Assembly (NCBI GenBank): GCA_023489235.1
Contig: JAMDDE010000044.1
Coordinates: forward strand, 2,027 to 45,436
Source: Actinomycetota bacterium
GTDB taxonomy: Bacteria; Actinomycetota; Acidimicrobiia; Acidimicrobiales; JAMDDE01
DNA: 43,410 nt
Direction of reading: 5' to 3'
Below the pieces are notes generated by a model. That model made no database searches and was not told where the DNA came from. It saw nothing but the letters and a program-made list of their open reading frames with translations. The translations under genes were made by a program, and so were the position numbers. Within the stretch, counting starts at the first letter, position 1, and each line of letters opens with the position of its first letter. Below, in pieces: positions 7,724-15,356 of this stretch.

Positions 7724-8608
7724 TCAGCCATCCACTTGAGCGGCATAGCAAACATCAGCGGGTTTCTCATTGGTCAACGAACATATTGCATTTACTATCC
7801 GTGCTGCACCAATAAGTATTGCATAGCCTAGAGGGGTTGTCGGATCAACTACCTCTTGGGAGATCTGTGAGAAGCTGAGATCGTGAAGTAATGATGGGCT
7901 GAAAGTCGATCCAGTCAAGATATAACGATTAGCAATGTCCAGAAAGGGAACGAAATTTACGCTGGCGGCTTCCCCTTTGCTCAAACCCGGTGGTATGTCC
8001 AAGCGTTTCATCAACAGGCTCTCCATTGGGGTGATCTGGGCAAGTGGAAGATACTGTCTGTTGGCGAGAAGTTGGTTGCTTTCCTCCTCTACGCCTTTGA
8101 ACACGATATACTGGCTTTTATAAGAGGTCCCATAGAAGCTTGGTCCAACTGTTCCTCCAAAGACTATCTGTTTCGACGAACTAGTGTAGGCAAGACGTTT
8201 GAAATTGCCGAAGTAGCTCAGAGCAATTGTGAGCGGCCATTGCTCAGCTGAGCAATAAGGGTCGTACTCTACGCATACGAAGATTACGACAGGTCGATTG
8301 TCCTTGGTGTACGAGGAGGATTCTTTTACCCCATGCAGTTCCTGGATACCCATCGGTTGGGGATACCCGATCGGAGGAGGATTCGTTTCCGCCTCGACTA
8401 ATGCTTGGACCGTAGGTTTGGCTATCTTGACCAAGATGGATCTGGCCACTAGTTGAACCTGCGCTTTAGGCCTATGGGTACTCAAAGTAGTCAGCTTCAG
8501 AGTTACCAATGCCAGTACTGTGCAACCGACAATCACTACCACGATAGAGGTGGCGATCGGCATGTGCTTCCAAGGCCGAGCTAACTTTGTGCCCGTACGC
8601 TTACCCAT
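7724..8608 (-). CDS. DUF929 family membrane-anchored protein with a degenerate thioredoxin-like motif
   Basis: A 294-residue protein with one N-terminal membrane segment (about residues 17-39) and an extracytoplasmic domain. The order of segments (PVVIFVCVEYDPYCSAEQW, ALSYFGNF, then a YTSSS-type strand and a FKGVE segment) matches DUF929, a thioredoxin-fold-like family known from Sulfolobus-like archaea and Acidimicrobiia. Family members usually have CPYC after EY; here it is DPYC, so the first cysteine is Asp. Function of the family is unknown. Identification is from remembered family motifs. Confidence 0.75.
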   Translation of the reverse strand: MGKRTGTKLARPWKHMPIATSIVVVIVGCTVLALVTLKLTTLSTHRPKAQVQLVARSILVKIAKPTVQALVEAETNPPPIGYPQPMGIQELHGVKESSSYTKDNRPVVIFVCVEYDPYCSAEQWPLTIALSYFGNFKRLAYTSSSKQIVFGGTVGPSFYGTSYKSQYIVFKGVEEESNQLLANRQYLPLAQITPMESLLMKRLDIPPGLSKGEAASVNFVPFLDIANRYILTGSTFSPSLLHDLSFSQISQEVVDPTTPLGYAILIGAARIVNAICSLTNEKPADVCYAAQVDG

Positions 8609-8749
8609 GGAGTCCTAGCTTATCCGGTGGCGTATGTGCTCTTATACGGATCTATCCCGATCATTTGGTCACCCCTGGGGATACTCCTTTATTTGGGTTT
8701 AGGGACACTCCTTTATTTGGGTTTATTTGTATAGGGATGTTGATATAGT
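8609..8749. promoter_or_regulatory. Divergent promoter region with a 24-bp tandem duplication
   Basis: This gap separates the DUF929 gene from the alpha/beta hydrolase gene. A 24-base unit is repeated directly in tandem at 8679-8702 and 8703-8726 with one internal mismatch (core ACTCCTTTATTTGGGTTTA). It ends about 24 bases before the hydrolase start, so it lies where a promoter or operator would be. I see no gene here. Confidence 0.5.
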
Positions 8750-9670
8750 GTGCTTGCTATGGCAAGCAAAAGTACCGATAACAGCATACCCCCTCATCTC
8801 GGAGGGAGAGATGGGTGGTCGAATCTCGCCTTTCGCAGCGAGCGTTTGTTACTGAGGGGATCGCAGATCCGCTATCTCTACTTAGAGGATGATTCATCCG
8901 TAGACAAGGCAGTCGACAACGTTTTGTTTCTTCATGGATGGGCAATTGGCCCTTGGTCCTATACAGGCGTACTCCGCCAGCTCGGCATCTGGGCCAGGAA
9001 GGTTTATGCGCCATGCCTACCTGCTTTCGGAGGTACTCCAGCCTTGCCAGCTGGGGGGGATGGATTTCCTGATTACGCCCAATGGGTAAGAGAGTTCGTG
9101 CATGCCGGTGCTTTCGAGGGAAGAACTCTCGTGGTGGGACATTCGTTTGGAGGTGGGGTTGCCATTCGCTTTGCTTACGATGCTCCCGAGATAGTTACCT
9201 CGATGGTGTTGGCCAATGCTATCGGCAGTCCCGTATGGCGCCAGCTTTCCTATGGGCGAGTTCATGCAATCCAGGAACGACCTATTTGGGACTGGGGAGG
9301 ATATCTTGCGGCAGATCTGGGTTCATTCATTGAGGTGCGTAATGTGCTGCCAGCTGTATTACGCGAGGCGATACCCAATATAATGACTCACCCTCAAGCT
9401 ATTTGGCGTATCGCAGACAAGATTCGATCAGTCGACCTATCCACCGAGTTGCATGCTCTTTGGGTGCGAAGATTGCCTGTAGCGGTAATCTGGTCCAAGC
9501 GTGACAGGGTAGTTACTCGTGACTCATATGAAGCCATGTGCAAGGAACTCGGAGTCAAGGGGAAGGAAGTGGAGGGTTCTCACTCATGGCTTATAGCTCA
9601 TCCTTCCTCATTCGGTCAGGTCATGGAGGAAATTATTGATTCTGAGGGGCTTCTCTCGGAAACGAGGTAG
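8750..9670 (+). CDS. Alpha/beta-fold hydrolase
   Basis: A 306-residue alpha/beta hydrolase. The oxyanion-side motif FLHGWAIGP (about 60-68), nucleophile elbow GHSFGG (S132), acid residue in SKRDRVV and catalytic His in EGSHSWLIA are all in place. There is no signal peptide. The substrate cannot be inferred; the fold covers esterases, lipases and C-C hydrolases. Start is GTG 8750 (AGGG about 12 bases upstream) or ATG 8759. The NUDIX gene follows after 9 bases, so the two are probably one operon. Confidence 0.88.
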   Translation: MLAMASKSTDNSIPPHLGGRDGWSNLAFRSERLLLRGSQIRYLYLEDDSSVDKAVDNVLFLHGWAIGPWSYTGVLRQLGIWARKVYAPCLPAFGGTPALPAGGDGFPDYAQWVREFVHAGAFEGRTLVVGHSFGGGVAIRFAYDAPEIVTSMVLANAIGSPVWRQLSYGRVHAIQERPIWDWGGYLAADLGSFIEVRNVLPAVLREAIPNIMTHPQAIWRIADKIRSVDLSTELHALWVRRLPVAVIWSKRDRVVTRDSYEAMCKELGVKGKEVEGSHSWLIAHPSSFGQVMEEIIDSEGLLSETR

Positions 9671-9679
9671 TGTCAGAGC

Positions 9680-10630
9680 ATGTCCATACGCGACGCCGCT
9701 ACCATTGTGTTGTCACGAGATTCCAGAACAGCCGGTTCAACCAATGAGGATGACCCTCGGGGTATAGAGGTCTTCATGGTGCGACGTAATCTCAACTCAG
9801 ACTATGTCGGTGGAGCATATGTTTTCCCAGGTGGAGCTGTTGACGAATTGGACAGGTCGGAAAGGGCCTTCTCGCTTTGTGCTGGCAGAGACGATCGAGA
9901 GGCTAGCCAGATACTAGAGGTGGAGGAAGGGGGGCTGGCGTTCTGGGTTGCTGCAGTTAGAGAGTGCTTCGAAGAGGCAGGAATCCTGTTGGCCTATCGA
10001 ACTACTCCCGATCTTGACCTATCTCACTCCTTTGAGCCTTCTGGGGCTGGCGAAGCTTCGGTGATGCTTAAGGGCAAAGATCAAAGTGAAGTGGCAAGTC
10101 CTTATCTTTTGAGCGACCAGCTGGAGTCATGGCGTAAGTCACTGGCCAACGGAGAGATAGGTTTCCTGGATCTCTGCGAGCGGGAGGGATTGAAGATCGC
10201 TGCTGATCGCATTGAGTACTTCAGCCACTGGCTAACCCCGAAGGGAGCTCCTCGTCGATACGATACCAGGTTCTTCGTGGCTGCTGCGCCTACTGAACAA
10301 GTACCCTCCCATGATTTCAGCGAGACAGTGGATAGCTGCTGGATAACTCCTCGAGATGCCTTGAGGCGTCATGCAGAAGGGTCTTTTGATATTATCTTTC
10401 CTACCATCAGGCATCTTGAGGCATTGGCAGGGTTTTGTTGCACAGCCGATCTCCTGAAAGCTGCTGCGATACGAAGACACGTGCCGGTTATATGCCCCAA
10501 GGTCGTTCCGGTCGACGATCAAGGGGGAATTCGTCTCTTGATCCCTGGCGACCCTGATTACTCTGAGATCAATGATGTAGACCCCCCTGATGAGTGGTTC
10601 CCCAAGATGAGGGCAGGAGACCTGCACTAG
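9680..10630 (+). CDS. NUDIX hydrolase (NUDT19-like)
   Basis: A 316-residue NUDIX-fold protein. The FPGGAVD segment (residues 49-55) and RECFEEAGI (94-102) make the NUDIX box, with about 40 residues inserted between the GG and the REcxEEaG part, as in the NUDT19/RP2p-like group that includes acyl-CoA-cleaving enzymes. Cleavage of a nucleoside-diphosphate-linked compound, possibly a CoA derivative, is inferred from family. It follows the alpha/beta hydrolase closely; acyl-ester and acyl-CoA chemistry could go together, but that is speculative. Confidence 0.85.
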   Translation: MSIRDAATIVLSRDSRTAGSTNEDDPRGIEVFMVRRNLNSDYVGGAYVFPGGAVDELDRSERAFSLCAGRDDREASQILEVEEGGLAFWVAAVRECFEEAGILLAYRTTPDLDLSHSFEPSGAGEASVMLKGKDQSEVASPYLLSDQLESWRKSLANGEIGFLDLCEREGLKIAADRIEYFSHWLTPKGAPRRYDTRFFVAAAPTEQVPSHDFSETVDSCWITPRDALRRHAEGSFDIIFPTIRHLEALAGFCCTADLLKAAAIRRHVPVICPKVVPVDDQGGIRLLIPGDPDYSEINDVDPPDEWFPKMRAGDLH

Positions 10631-10882
10631 CTCATTGGATAGAGCTCATTGGATGGCCTGTGACAGATTTTCAACTGGGCGGAAAGCTGTCCTGGCTGGT
10701 TGAACAGAGCGCGACCGCAATCCCCGTCCATAAGGGCAGGAAGGTTCACTGATAGTTGGCAGAGAACTGACCGACGAGCGCCCCGCAATCCCCTGGTTTC
10801 AGCTATGAGGAGAGGTCAACCATGAGGACGGTTCTCATCCCTGATTGGCACAGATCACGTTGGCTAAGTTCGGCTGTACAGC
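10631..10882. other. 252-bp convergent intergenic region with repeats and a hairpin
   Basis: No ORF here looks real. The region holds an imperfect direct repeat, GAGCGC followed by CCGCAATCCCC, at 10707-10725 and 10776-10793. A short duplication AGCTCATTGGAT at 10629-10640 and 10643-10654 takes in the NUDIX stop codon. A 7-base-pair hairpin with a CGG loop lies at 10822-10838. No T-run follows, so it is not a classic intrinsic terminator. A small structured RNA is possible but unproven. Confidence 0.35.
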
Positions 10883-12022
10883 TCATACAACCTCTCCACA
10901 TATTGATCCGTCGTATCCAGGGATGGAGGATAGTTGCAATCGTAGCTTCTGATCTCCTAGCACAGTAATCAACGCTTGTACTACCGGATCAGAGAGATTG
11001 TGGGCAGGGATTACAAGGTCATATCGTTCTGTGGATAGGGGCAAGAAAGCGAGTCCATAGGTGAGAGCAGCTGGTTCACTAGCTACTCCGGCATCGGCGG
11101 CTCCGGCAGCTATGCATGAAGCCACAGTGAGATGTCCAGTGGCGGTCGTTTCGTATCCGAGCAACTCTTGACGGTCGACTTCGAGTTTGTCTATCTCTCT
11201 TTCCAGTATGTTGCGGGCTTCAGATCCTGGTTCGCGATTGACGATGCTCAAATGCATCTTGGCTATATCCGCTAAAGTGTCGACCTTGTCCGCTAGGTGC
11301 GGTGCCAACACTATTCCCTCTCGCCAAATGCTGAAGCCTATGAGAAGAGGGTCTTTAACTAACGAATTAGCAGCTTCCAAGTTGTACGTTCCCTTATCAG
11401 CATCGCGCAGGTGTATGCCTGCCCCATGGACAAGCCCATTGGACAGTAGTTGAAGAGCCCGTGTGCTGGAACAGGGCCACCAAATTAGGTCGACGGAGTT
11501 CCCCAGTCGGAGCAATGGTTGGGCAAGCAAGGCAAGGGCTGGATCGCAACCTGCCAAAACAAGGGCCTGAGTTTCCTCGCCCATGGAGGCGACCGTCGCG
11601 GTTTCCCCGTCTATTACTTCGGTCACCAAGGCATTGGCAGGGAGGAATCCTTCCAACATGGCAGTGTCGCTTTGCAGAGGGAAAGCCACTTTTTTCCCAT
11701 TGAGGTTGGCCAGTCGTACTCTCGTGCCTTTTGTCAACCGTTCCGTAGGCGTGATGACCTCTGCTAGAAGGGGTGACCGCGGTTCTTGTGGTGAAAAAAT
11801 GGCCTCAACAGTGGTATCTAAAGCTTTGGCTATGCTGAGAGCCACCTTCAGGGATGGCTTCCACTTCCCACTCTCTATTCCTGCAATAGCCTGCCTGCTC
11901 ACTCCGCTTACCTGAGCCAAGCTTTCTTGCGACATCCCCTTGGCTAGCCGCGTCAATCTCAGTCGATAACCGTCAACACCGTCGGACCTATCATCCAAAT
12001 CACCTGAAGGATTGGCTCTCAT
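10883..12022 (-). CDS. XRE-type HTH regulator with periplasmic-binding-like (molybdate-sensing type) domain
   Basis: A 379-residue one-component regulator. Residues 19-77 are an XRE helix-turn-helix (LTRLAKGMSQESLAQVSGVS, then IAGIESGKWKPSLKVALSIAKAL), and from about residue 135 onward it resembles a ModA/PBP-like ligand domain (COG1910), with VLAGCDPALALLAQ, GLVHGAGIHLRD and VASCIAAGAADAGVA. Proteins of this design are annotated as molybdate-responsive regulators. It is the last gene of the mod operon, 11 bases after the ATPase gene, so autoregulation of transport is likely. The palindromes upstream of the operon are the obvious candidate binding sites. Confidence 0.9.
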   Translation of the reverse strand: MRANPSGDLDDRSDGVDGYRLRLTRLAKGMSQESLAQVSGVSRQAIAGIESGKWKPSLKVALSIAKALDTTVEAIFSPQEPRSPLLAEVITPTERLTKGTRVRLANLNGKKVAFPLQSDTAMLEGFLPANALVTEVIDGETATVASMGEETQALVLAGCDPALALLAQPLLRLGNSVDLIWWPCSSTRALQLLSNGLVHGAGIHLRDADKGTYNLEAANSLVKDPLLIGFSIWREGIVLAPHLADKVDTLADIAKMHLSIVNREPGSEARNILEREIDKLEVDRQELLGYETTATGHLTVASCIAAGAADAGVASEPAALTYGLAFLPLSTERYDLVIPAHNLSDPVVQALITVLGDQKLRLQLSSIPGYDGSICGEVV

Positions 12023-12033
12023 TTCTTGAAAAC

Positions 12034-13152
12034 TTACATCCTTTTGGATACTGGTGGTCGGCTGTTTGGTATCAGAGGCGGGTCAATTGCAGTGACAGTC
12101 AATTGGCAGCCAGGACGTAAGTTGTTTTGAACAAGCAGGTCCTGGGCAAATTGATCAAAGGAGTGATTGTGCATGAAAGTAATCGTTGCCTGAGTGGAGT
12201 TCGGTTGAGTAACTTCCATTTCCACTTCCCACTCTACTCCGGCTGGCTTTACTGATTTGACTATTCCCTGGAGCACTACTCCAAACTTATGGTGTTCACC
12301 CAGTATGACTTTTTGTGGATGAATAGCCCATACCATATCTTTATTTTTATTATCTTTATTGCCGAAAGAGGTTGCAGCAATGAAACTACGGTATCCTAGC
12401 AGCTGGGCTACTTCTTTAGAGTTAGGCTTCTTGACTATTTCATCTGCTGGAGCAAGTTGGAGAATGCGACCGTCCTGTATTATCGCTATCTCGTCAGCCA
12501 CCTCCTGAGCTTGAGCCAAGTCGTGGGTTACCACTATGCAAGGTACATGTCGTCGGTCTACCTCATCGATGACTAGTTTGGTCAGTGCACCTCTCCATGA
12601 TGCATCCAATCCGGTATAGGGCTCATCGAGTAGGAGAAGTTTGAAAGGACTGTATAGCACTCTAGCGATAGCTACACGTTGGAGTTGTCCACCTGATAGA
12701 CGGTAAGGCATCTCAGAAGCAAGCTCCGTGAGGTCTAGAAGTTCCAATAACTTCGAGAGTGACAAAGGAGTTACCAAGCCGTTGCGAGATGGTCGAGATG
12801 AATAGGTGATGTTCTCCAAGACACTCAAGTGTGGGAACAAGCCAGGGGGTTGACGCAGCAGGCCAATGGTCCGTTGCCATAGGGCTACGTGTCGCGAACG
12901 GGGAGAGGCTTGGGAGAGGATATCCGAGTCAAGCTGCACCCATCCAGATTCAAGTCGGGCAAGACCGGCTATTGCCTCTATGATGGTTGTCTTACCTGCA
13001 CCTGATGGTCCGAACAAAGCCAGCTTCGAGTTTCCTCTAAGCTGTAGTTGAGCTGATACCATGTGAGGCTTTCGTCCAACCACAAAGTTGGCAGTGAGAG
13101 TGTGATCCTCTTTGATTGCCAGCTGTTGTGCTTGCGGCTGCACCTCGGTCAT
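12034..13152 (-). CDS. modC: Molybdate/tungstate ABC transporter ATP-binding protein
   Basis: A 372-residue ABC ATPase with Walker A GPSGAGKT, a Q-loop near LLRQPPGLFPHLSVLENI, signature LSGGQ, Walker B LLLLDEP and switch His in VTHD. The C-terminal 110 residues look like a beta-rich regulatory domain of the MOP/TOBE type (IKSVKPAGVEW-like region), though the match is loose. By operon position it energises uptake through the adjacent permease. The ATG start overlaps the permease stop as ATGA. Molybdate versus tungstate cannot be decided from sequence. Confidence 0.9.
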   Translation of the reverse strand: MTEVQPQAQQLAIKEDHTLTANFVVGRKPHMVSAQLQLRGNSKLALFGPSGAGKTTIIEAIAGLARLESGWVQLDSDILSQASPRSRHVALWQRTIGLLRQPPGLFPHLSVLENITYSSRPSRNGLVTPLSLSKLLELLDLTELASEMPYRLSGGQLQRVAIARVLYSPFKLLLLDEPYTGLDASWRGALTKLVIDEVDRRHVPCIVVTHDLAQAQEVADEIAIIQDGRILQLAPADEIVKKPNSKEVAQLLGYRSFIAATSFGNKDNKNKDMVWAIHPQKVILGEHHKFGVVLQGIVKSVKPAGVEWEVEMEVTQPNSTQATITFMHNHSFDQFAQDLLVQNNLRPGCQLTVTAIDPPLIPNSRPPVSKRM

Positions 13153-13976
13153 AACGTCAATCTACCCTGTGCCCTTGAGCTCCAGAGGTAGGCGAGGATG
13201 GGTAGAGGCAGTGCTACTACGATGAGACACAAAGCATAGGGCAGAGAGCCGTTCAAGCCAATTTCTTCTAGGTTGATCCATGTCTTCATGGGTAGTCCAT
13301 AGGGATGGTAGGCAATTATAATCACTGCCCCGAATGCACCCATAGCTCGTGCCCAAGCAGTAGCCAATGAAGTGGCTAGTCCAGGAGCGGCTAATGGCAA
13401 AGTGATTCGCCGGAGAGTCCTAGGCCAACGATCACCCAGCAAAGCAGCGTTCTCTTCTAGTCGCTTATCTACCTTGGTGAAAGCGGCTTCTGCTCCAAGT
13501 ATGTAGTAAGGAGCAGATTCGTATATCTCAGCAAGTACAAGAGCGAAAAATGTGTTGGATGCTGTCAGATGTATCTCCGCCAAGACTTTACCGATAGGTG
13601 TAGCTGGGCCTACCAGATATATGAGAAGTAGTCCTATGACCAAAGGAGGCATGAGCAAAGGGATGAGTACCCCTGTCTCCCATACCCTGCCTGCTGGAAG
13701 CTTTTGCCTGGCGAGGAGCCAGGCAAGGGGAGTACCGGTAATCACTAAGACAAAAAGAGCAAGGATACTGGCCTCCAAGGAGATGAAGAGTGGATCAAGT
13801 GCACCAGGTGGTGCGAGGGTGGCGACGATCTTGCTCGGTGACAAATGAACGAGTAGTGCTGCTACCGGTCCCAGCATGGCCAACCAAACCAGTACAGAGA
13901 TAGCTATGGCAATAGCCGATGACACTTTCAGGGGAGAGGCCATCGACCTGTTCTGGGGCAGTAAGTAGCTGCTCAT
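13149..13976 (-). CDS. modB: Molybdate/tungstate ABC transporter permease
   Basis: A 275-residue membrane permease with about six hydrophobic helices. The EAA loop that docks onto the ATPase is visible as EENAALLGDRWPRTLRRITLPL, followed by LAAPGL. This is the BPD_transp_1 fold of ModB/WtpB/CysT-type permeases. Both its ends overlap neighbours by four bases (ATGA), tying its translation to the binding protein and the ATPase. Confidence 0.92.
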   Translation of the reverse strand: MSSYLLPQNRSMASPLKVSSAIAIAISVLVWLAMLGPVAALLVHLSPSKIVATLAPPGALDPLFISLEASILALFVLVITGTPLAWLLARQKLPAGRVWETGVLIPLLMPPLVIGLLLIYLVGPATPIGKVLAEIHLTASNTFFALVLAEIYESAPYYILGAEAAFTKVDKRLEENAALLGDRWPRTLRRITLPLAAPGLATSLATAWARAMGAFGAVIIIAYHPYGLPMKTWINLEEIGLNGSLPYALCLIVVALPLPILAYLWSSRAQGRLTL

Positions 13977-15145
13977 TGAGATATCTTGGAGTTCTCTACA
14001 GTCTTTTCGACAATGCTGGGCACGCTGGCTGGATTACCGACTACTTGTTCTTTCAACAGTTCGTAACCAGCATTTTTGTAAATTGCCCTACCTCTTGGCG
14101 AAAGCACGAAACTTATGAATGAAATTGCTTGCTTGCTGTAACCCTTCGTCGAACTGCTGAGCGGTACATGGTTTTCGCGAATGGCAGTGATGTCTACAGT
14201 CAGTGGTGTGCCGTGTACTACCTTGCCTCCCGGTAACAGCAGAGAGGCTGCAGCGTAGGAACTGCTGTATGCTGGATCACCGAAGTTAATTGCTGCAGGC
14301 AGAGCTACATAAGGCAGATGGTATTGAACAGCCTGGGACAAAAAAGCACTAGCTGCATCCAACTGCCCTGCTTGCAAGTGGGCGTCAAGACTGGTCTCTG
14401 AGAATATCTGACTAGGTGCCCCCAGGCCAGTTCCACCGAGAATGCGTCTTGCCGTTCCAGAGGGGAGGTGCAAGTAGGCGACGGCCAAGTGAACCATCAT
14501 GACGAAAGCCTGTCCTTGAGGGTCGGTTGCTGGATTGGTCCTACCTAGGCGAAAGCCAGGTGATGTCATTGCTTCGAACAATTGTTTTAAACTTGCCTTT
14601 CCCTGTTGAACCCTAGAGAACAAGGAGGCATACCTGCTGTGGGGGTTATAGGCAATCACGAGGGGACTAGCCATGAACTGTACATAAAAAGAGGTGAACT
14701 TGGGTTCGAGCAACTTTATGGGTCCGCTGCCCACGCTCTCGAACACTCCCGGCTGGATCTCTGAGGCCATGATCTCATGGGCCAAGCCGAACGAGCCGCC
14801 GCCACGTCCTTGGTAAGCTATGTGTGTCTTGTCGGTAAAGGCTGGACCTAGAGTTGTGTCGTTCACTCGTTCGAGGGAGCCTGCATAGGCAACGTCCACG
14901 TGGCCAGAGATGCCGTGGTGCGGATTGTTGGTGTTCTTGGTGGAAGAGCAGGCAGTAATGGTAACAGCGAGGATCGAGAGGACGACAAGGGCCAAGGCTG
15001 TTCTAGAGGATCCATGAGTGGGCTTTTGTCGTAGCCAGCAGTATCTCCGTTGAAATGAATTCCTCTGTCGGGATTCAGGAAGAGAGTTACATGTTTCGGA
15101 GGACCGGTCTTGTCCCCCGTTGGTTTCGTAGTAGATCTTCGACAT
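13973..15145 (-). CDS. Molybdate/tungstate-binding lipoprotein (ModA/WtpA-like)
   Basis: A 390-residue substrate-binding protein. A hydrophobic stretch ALALVVLSILAVTITAC ends in a lipobox cysteine, followed by a Ser/Thr/Asn linker and the mature domain starting VDVAYAGSL. The YAGSL start and the QGRGGGSFGLAHEI segment resemble WtpA-type oxyanion-binding proteins. The odd feature is about 48 polar residues before the signal segment, far longer than a normal n-region. No alternative ATG/GTG/TTG exists between the ATG and the hydrophobic core, and an in-frame TGA lies just upstream, so the start seems forced. No Shine-Dalgarno is visible, suggesting a leaderless or very short-leader transcript. 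Confidence 0.85.
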   Translation of the reverse strand: MSKIYYETNGGQDRSSETCNSLPESRQRNSFQRRYCWLRQKPTHGSSRTALALVVLSILAVTITACSSTKNTNNPHHGISGHVDVAYAGSLERVNDTTLGPAFTDKTHIAYQGRGGGSFGLAHEIMASEIQPGVFESVGSGPIKLLEPKFTSFYVQFMASPLVIAYNPHSRYASLFSRVQQGKASLKQLFEAMTSPGFRLGRTNPATDPQGQAFVMMVHLAVAYLHLPSGTARRILGGTGLGAPSQIFSETSLDAHLQAGQLDAASAFLSQAVQYHLPYVALPAAINFGDPAYSSSYAAASLLLPGGKVVHGTPLTVDITAIRENHVPLSSSTKGYSKQAISFISFVLSPRGRAIYKNAGYELLKEQVVGNPASVPSIVEKTVENSKISQ

Positions 15146-15167
15146 GTTGAAAAGATATCAACGATCA

Positions 15168-15220
15168 TTAGAAATATGCAAGTGCTACTTGCATATTTCT
15201 AAAACTGTTAAGTGACACTT
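15168..15220. promoter_or_regulatory. Candidate operator of the mod operon: 16-bp palindrome plus second half-copy
   Basis: A perfect inverted repeat with 16-base arms (TTAGAAATATGCAAGT and its complement) and a 3-base loop spans 15168-15202, ending 23 bases upstream of the binding-protein start. A related site, AAGTGACACTT at 15210-15220, shares AAGTG-N2-ACTTGC with the palindrome centre, 30 bases away, close to three DNA turns. Two phased copies suggest an operator, most simply for the XRE/PBP regulator in the operon. A hairpin role in RNA is the alternative. Confidence 0.6.
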
Positions 15221-15356
15221 GCTGTATTCATCAATGATGATCGCACTAGTCGTCCAACTAGCGTGCCGCTGTGATGTTGGGAGCAGCTGCGCGGTCGCAG
15301 CGGCGGCTCAGCTCTATTAATCTGAAGTAATAAGCAACTAGAGAGGTTGAGGAGAG
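15221..15356 (+). promoter_or_regulatory. lpd upstream region with GC-rich hairpin
   Basis: This is the remainder of the mod/lpd divergent gap. It contains a 6-base-pair hairpin GCTGCG-CGGT-CGCAGC near 15288-15303, an imperfect hairpin around CACTAGT/ACTAGCGTG, and a -10-like TATTAAT near 15314. GAGG and GAGGAG lie just before the lpd GTG start. The hairpins may be a structured leader. No ORF here is convincing. Confidence 0.35.

Noticed and set aside
15168-15202. The 16-base-arm palindrome as an intrinsic terminator.
   Set aside because: It lies between divergent genes, upstream of both, is AT-rich and has no T-run, so an operator is more likely.
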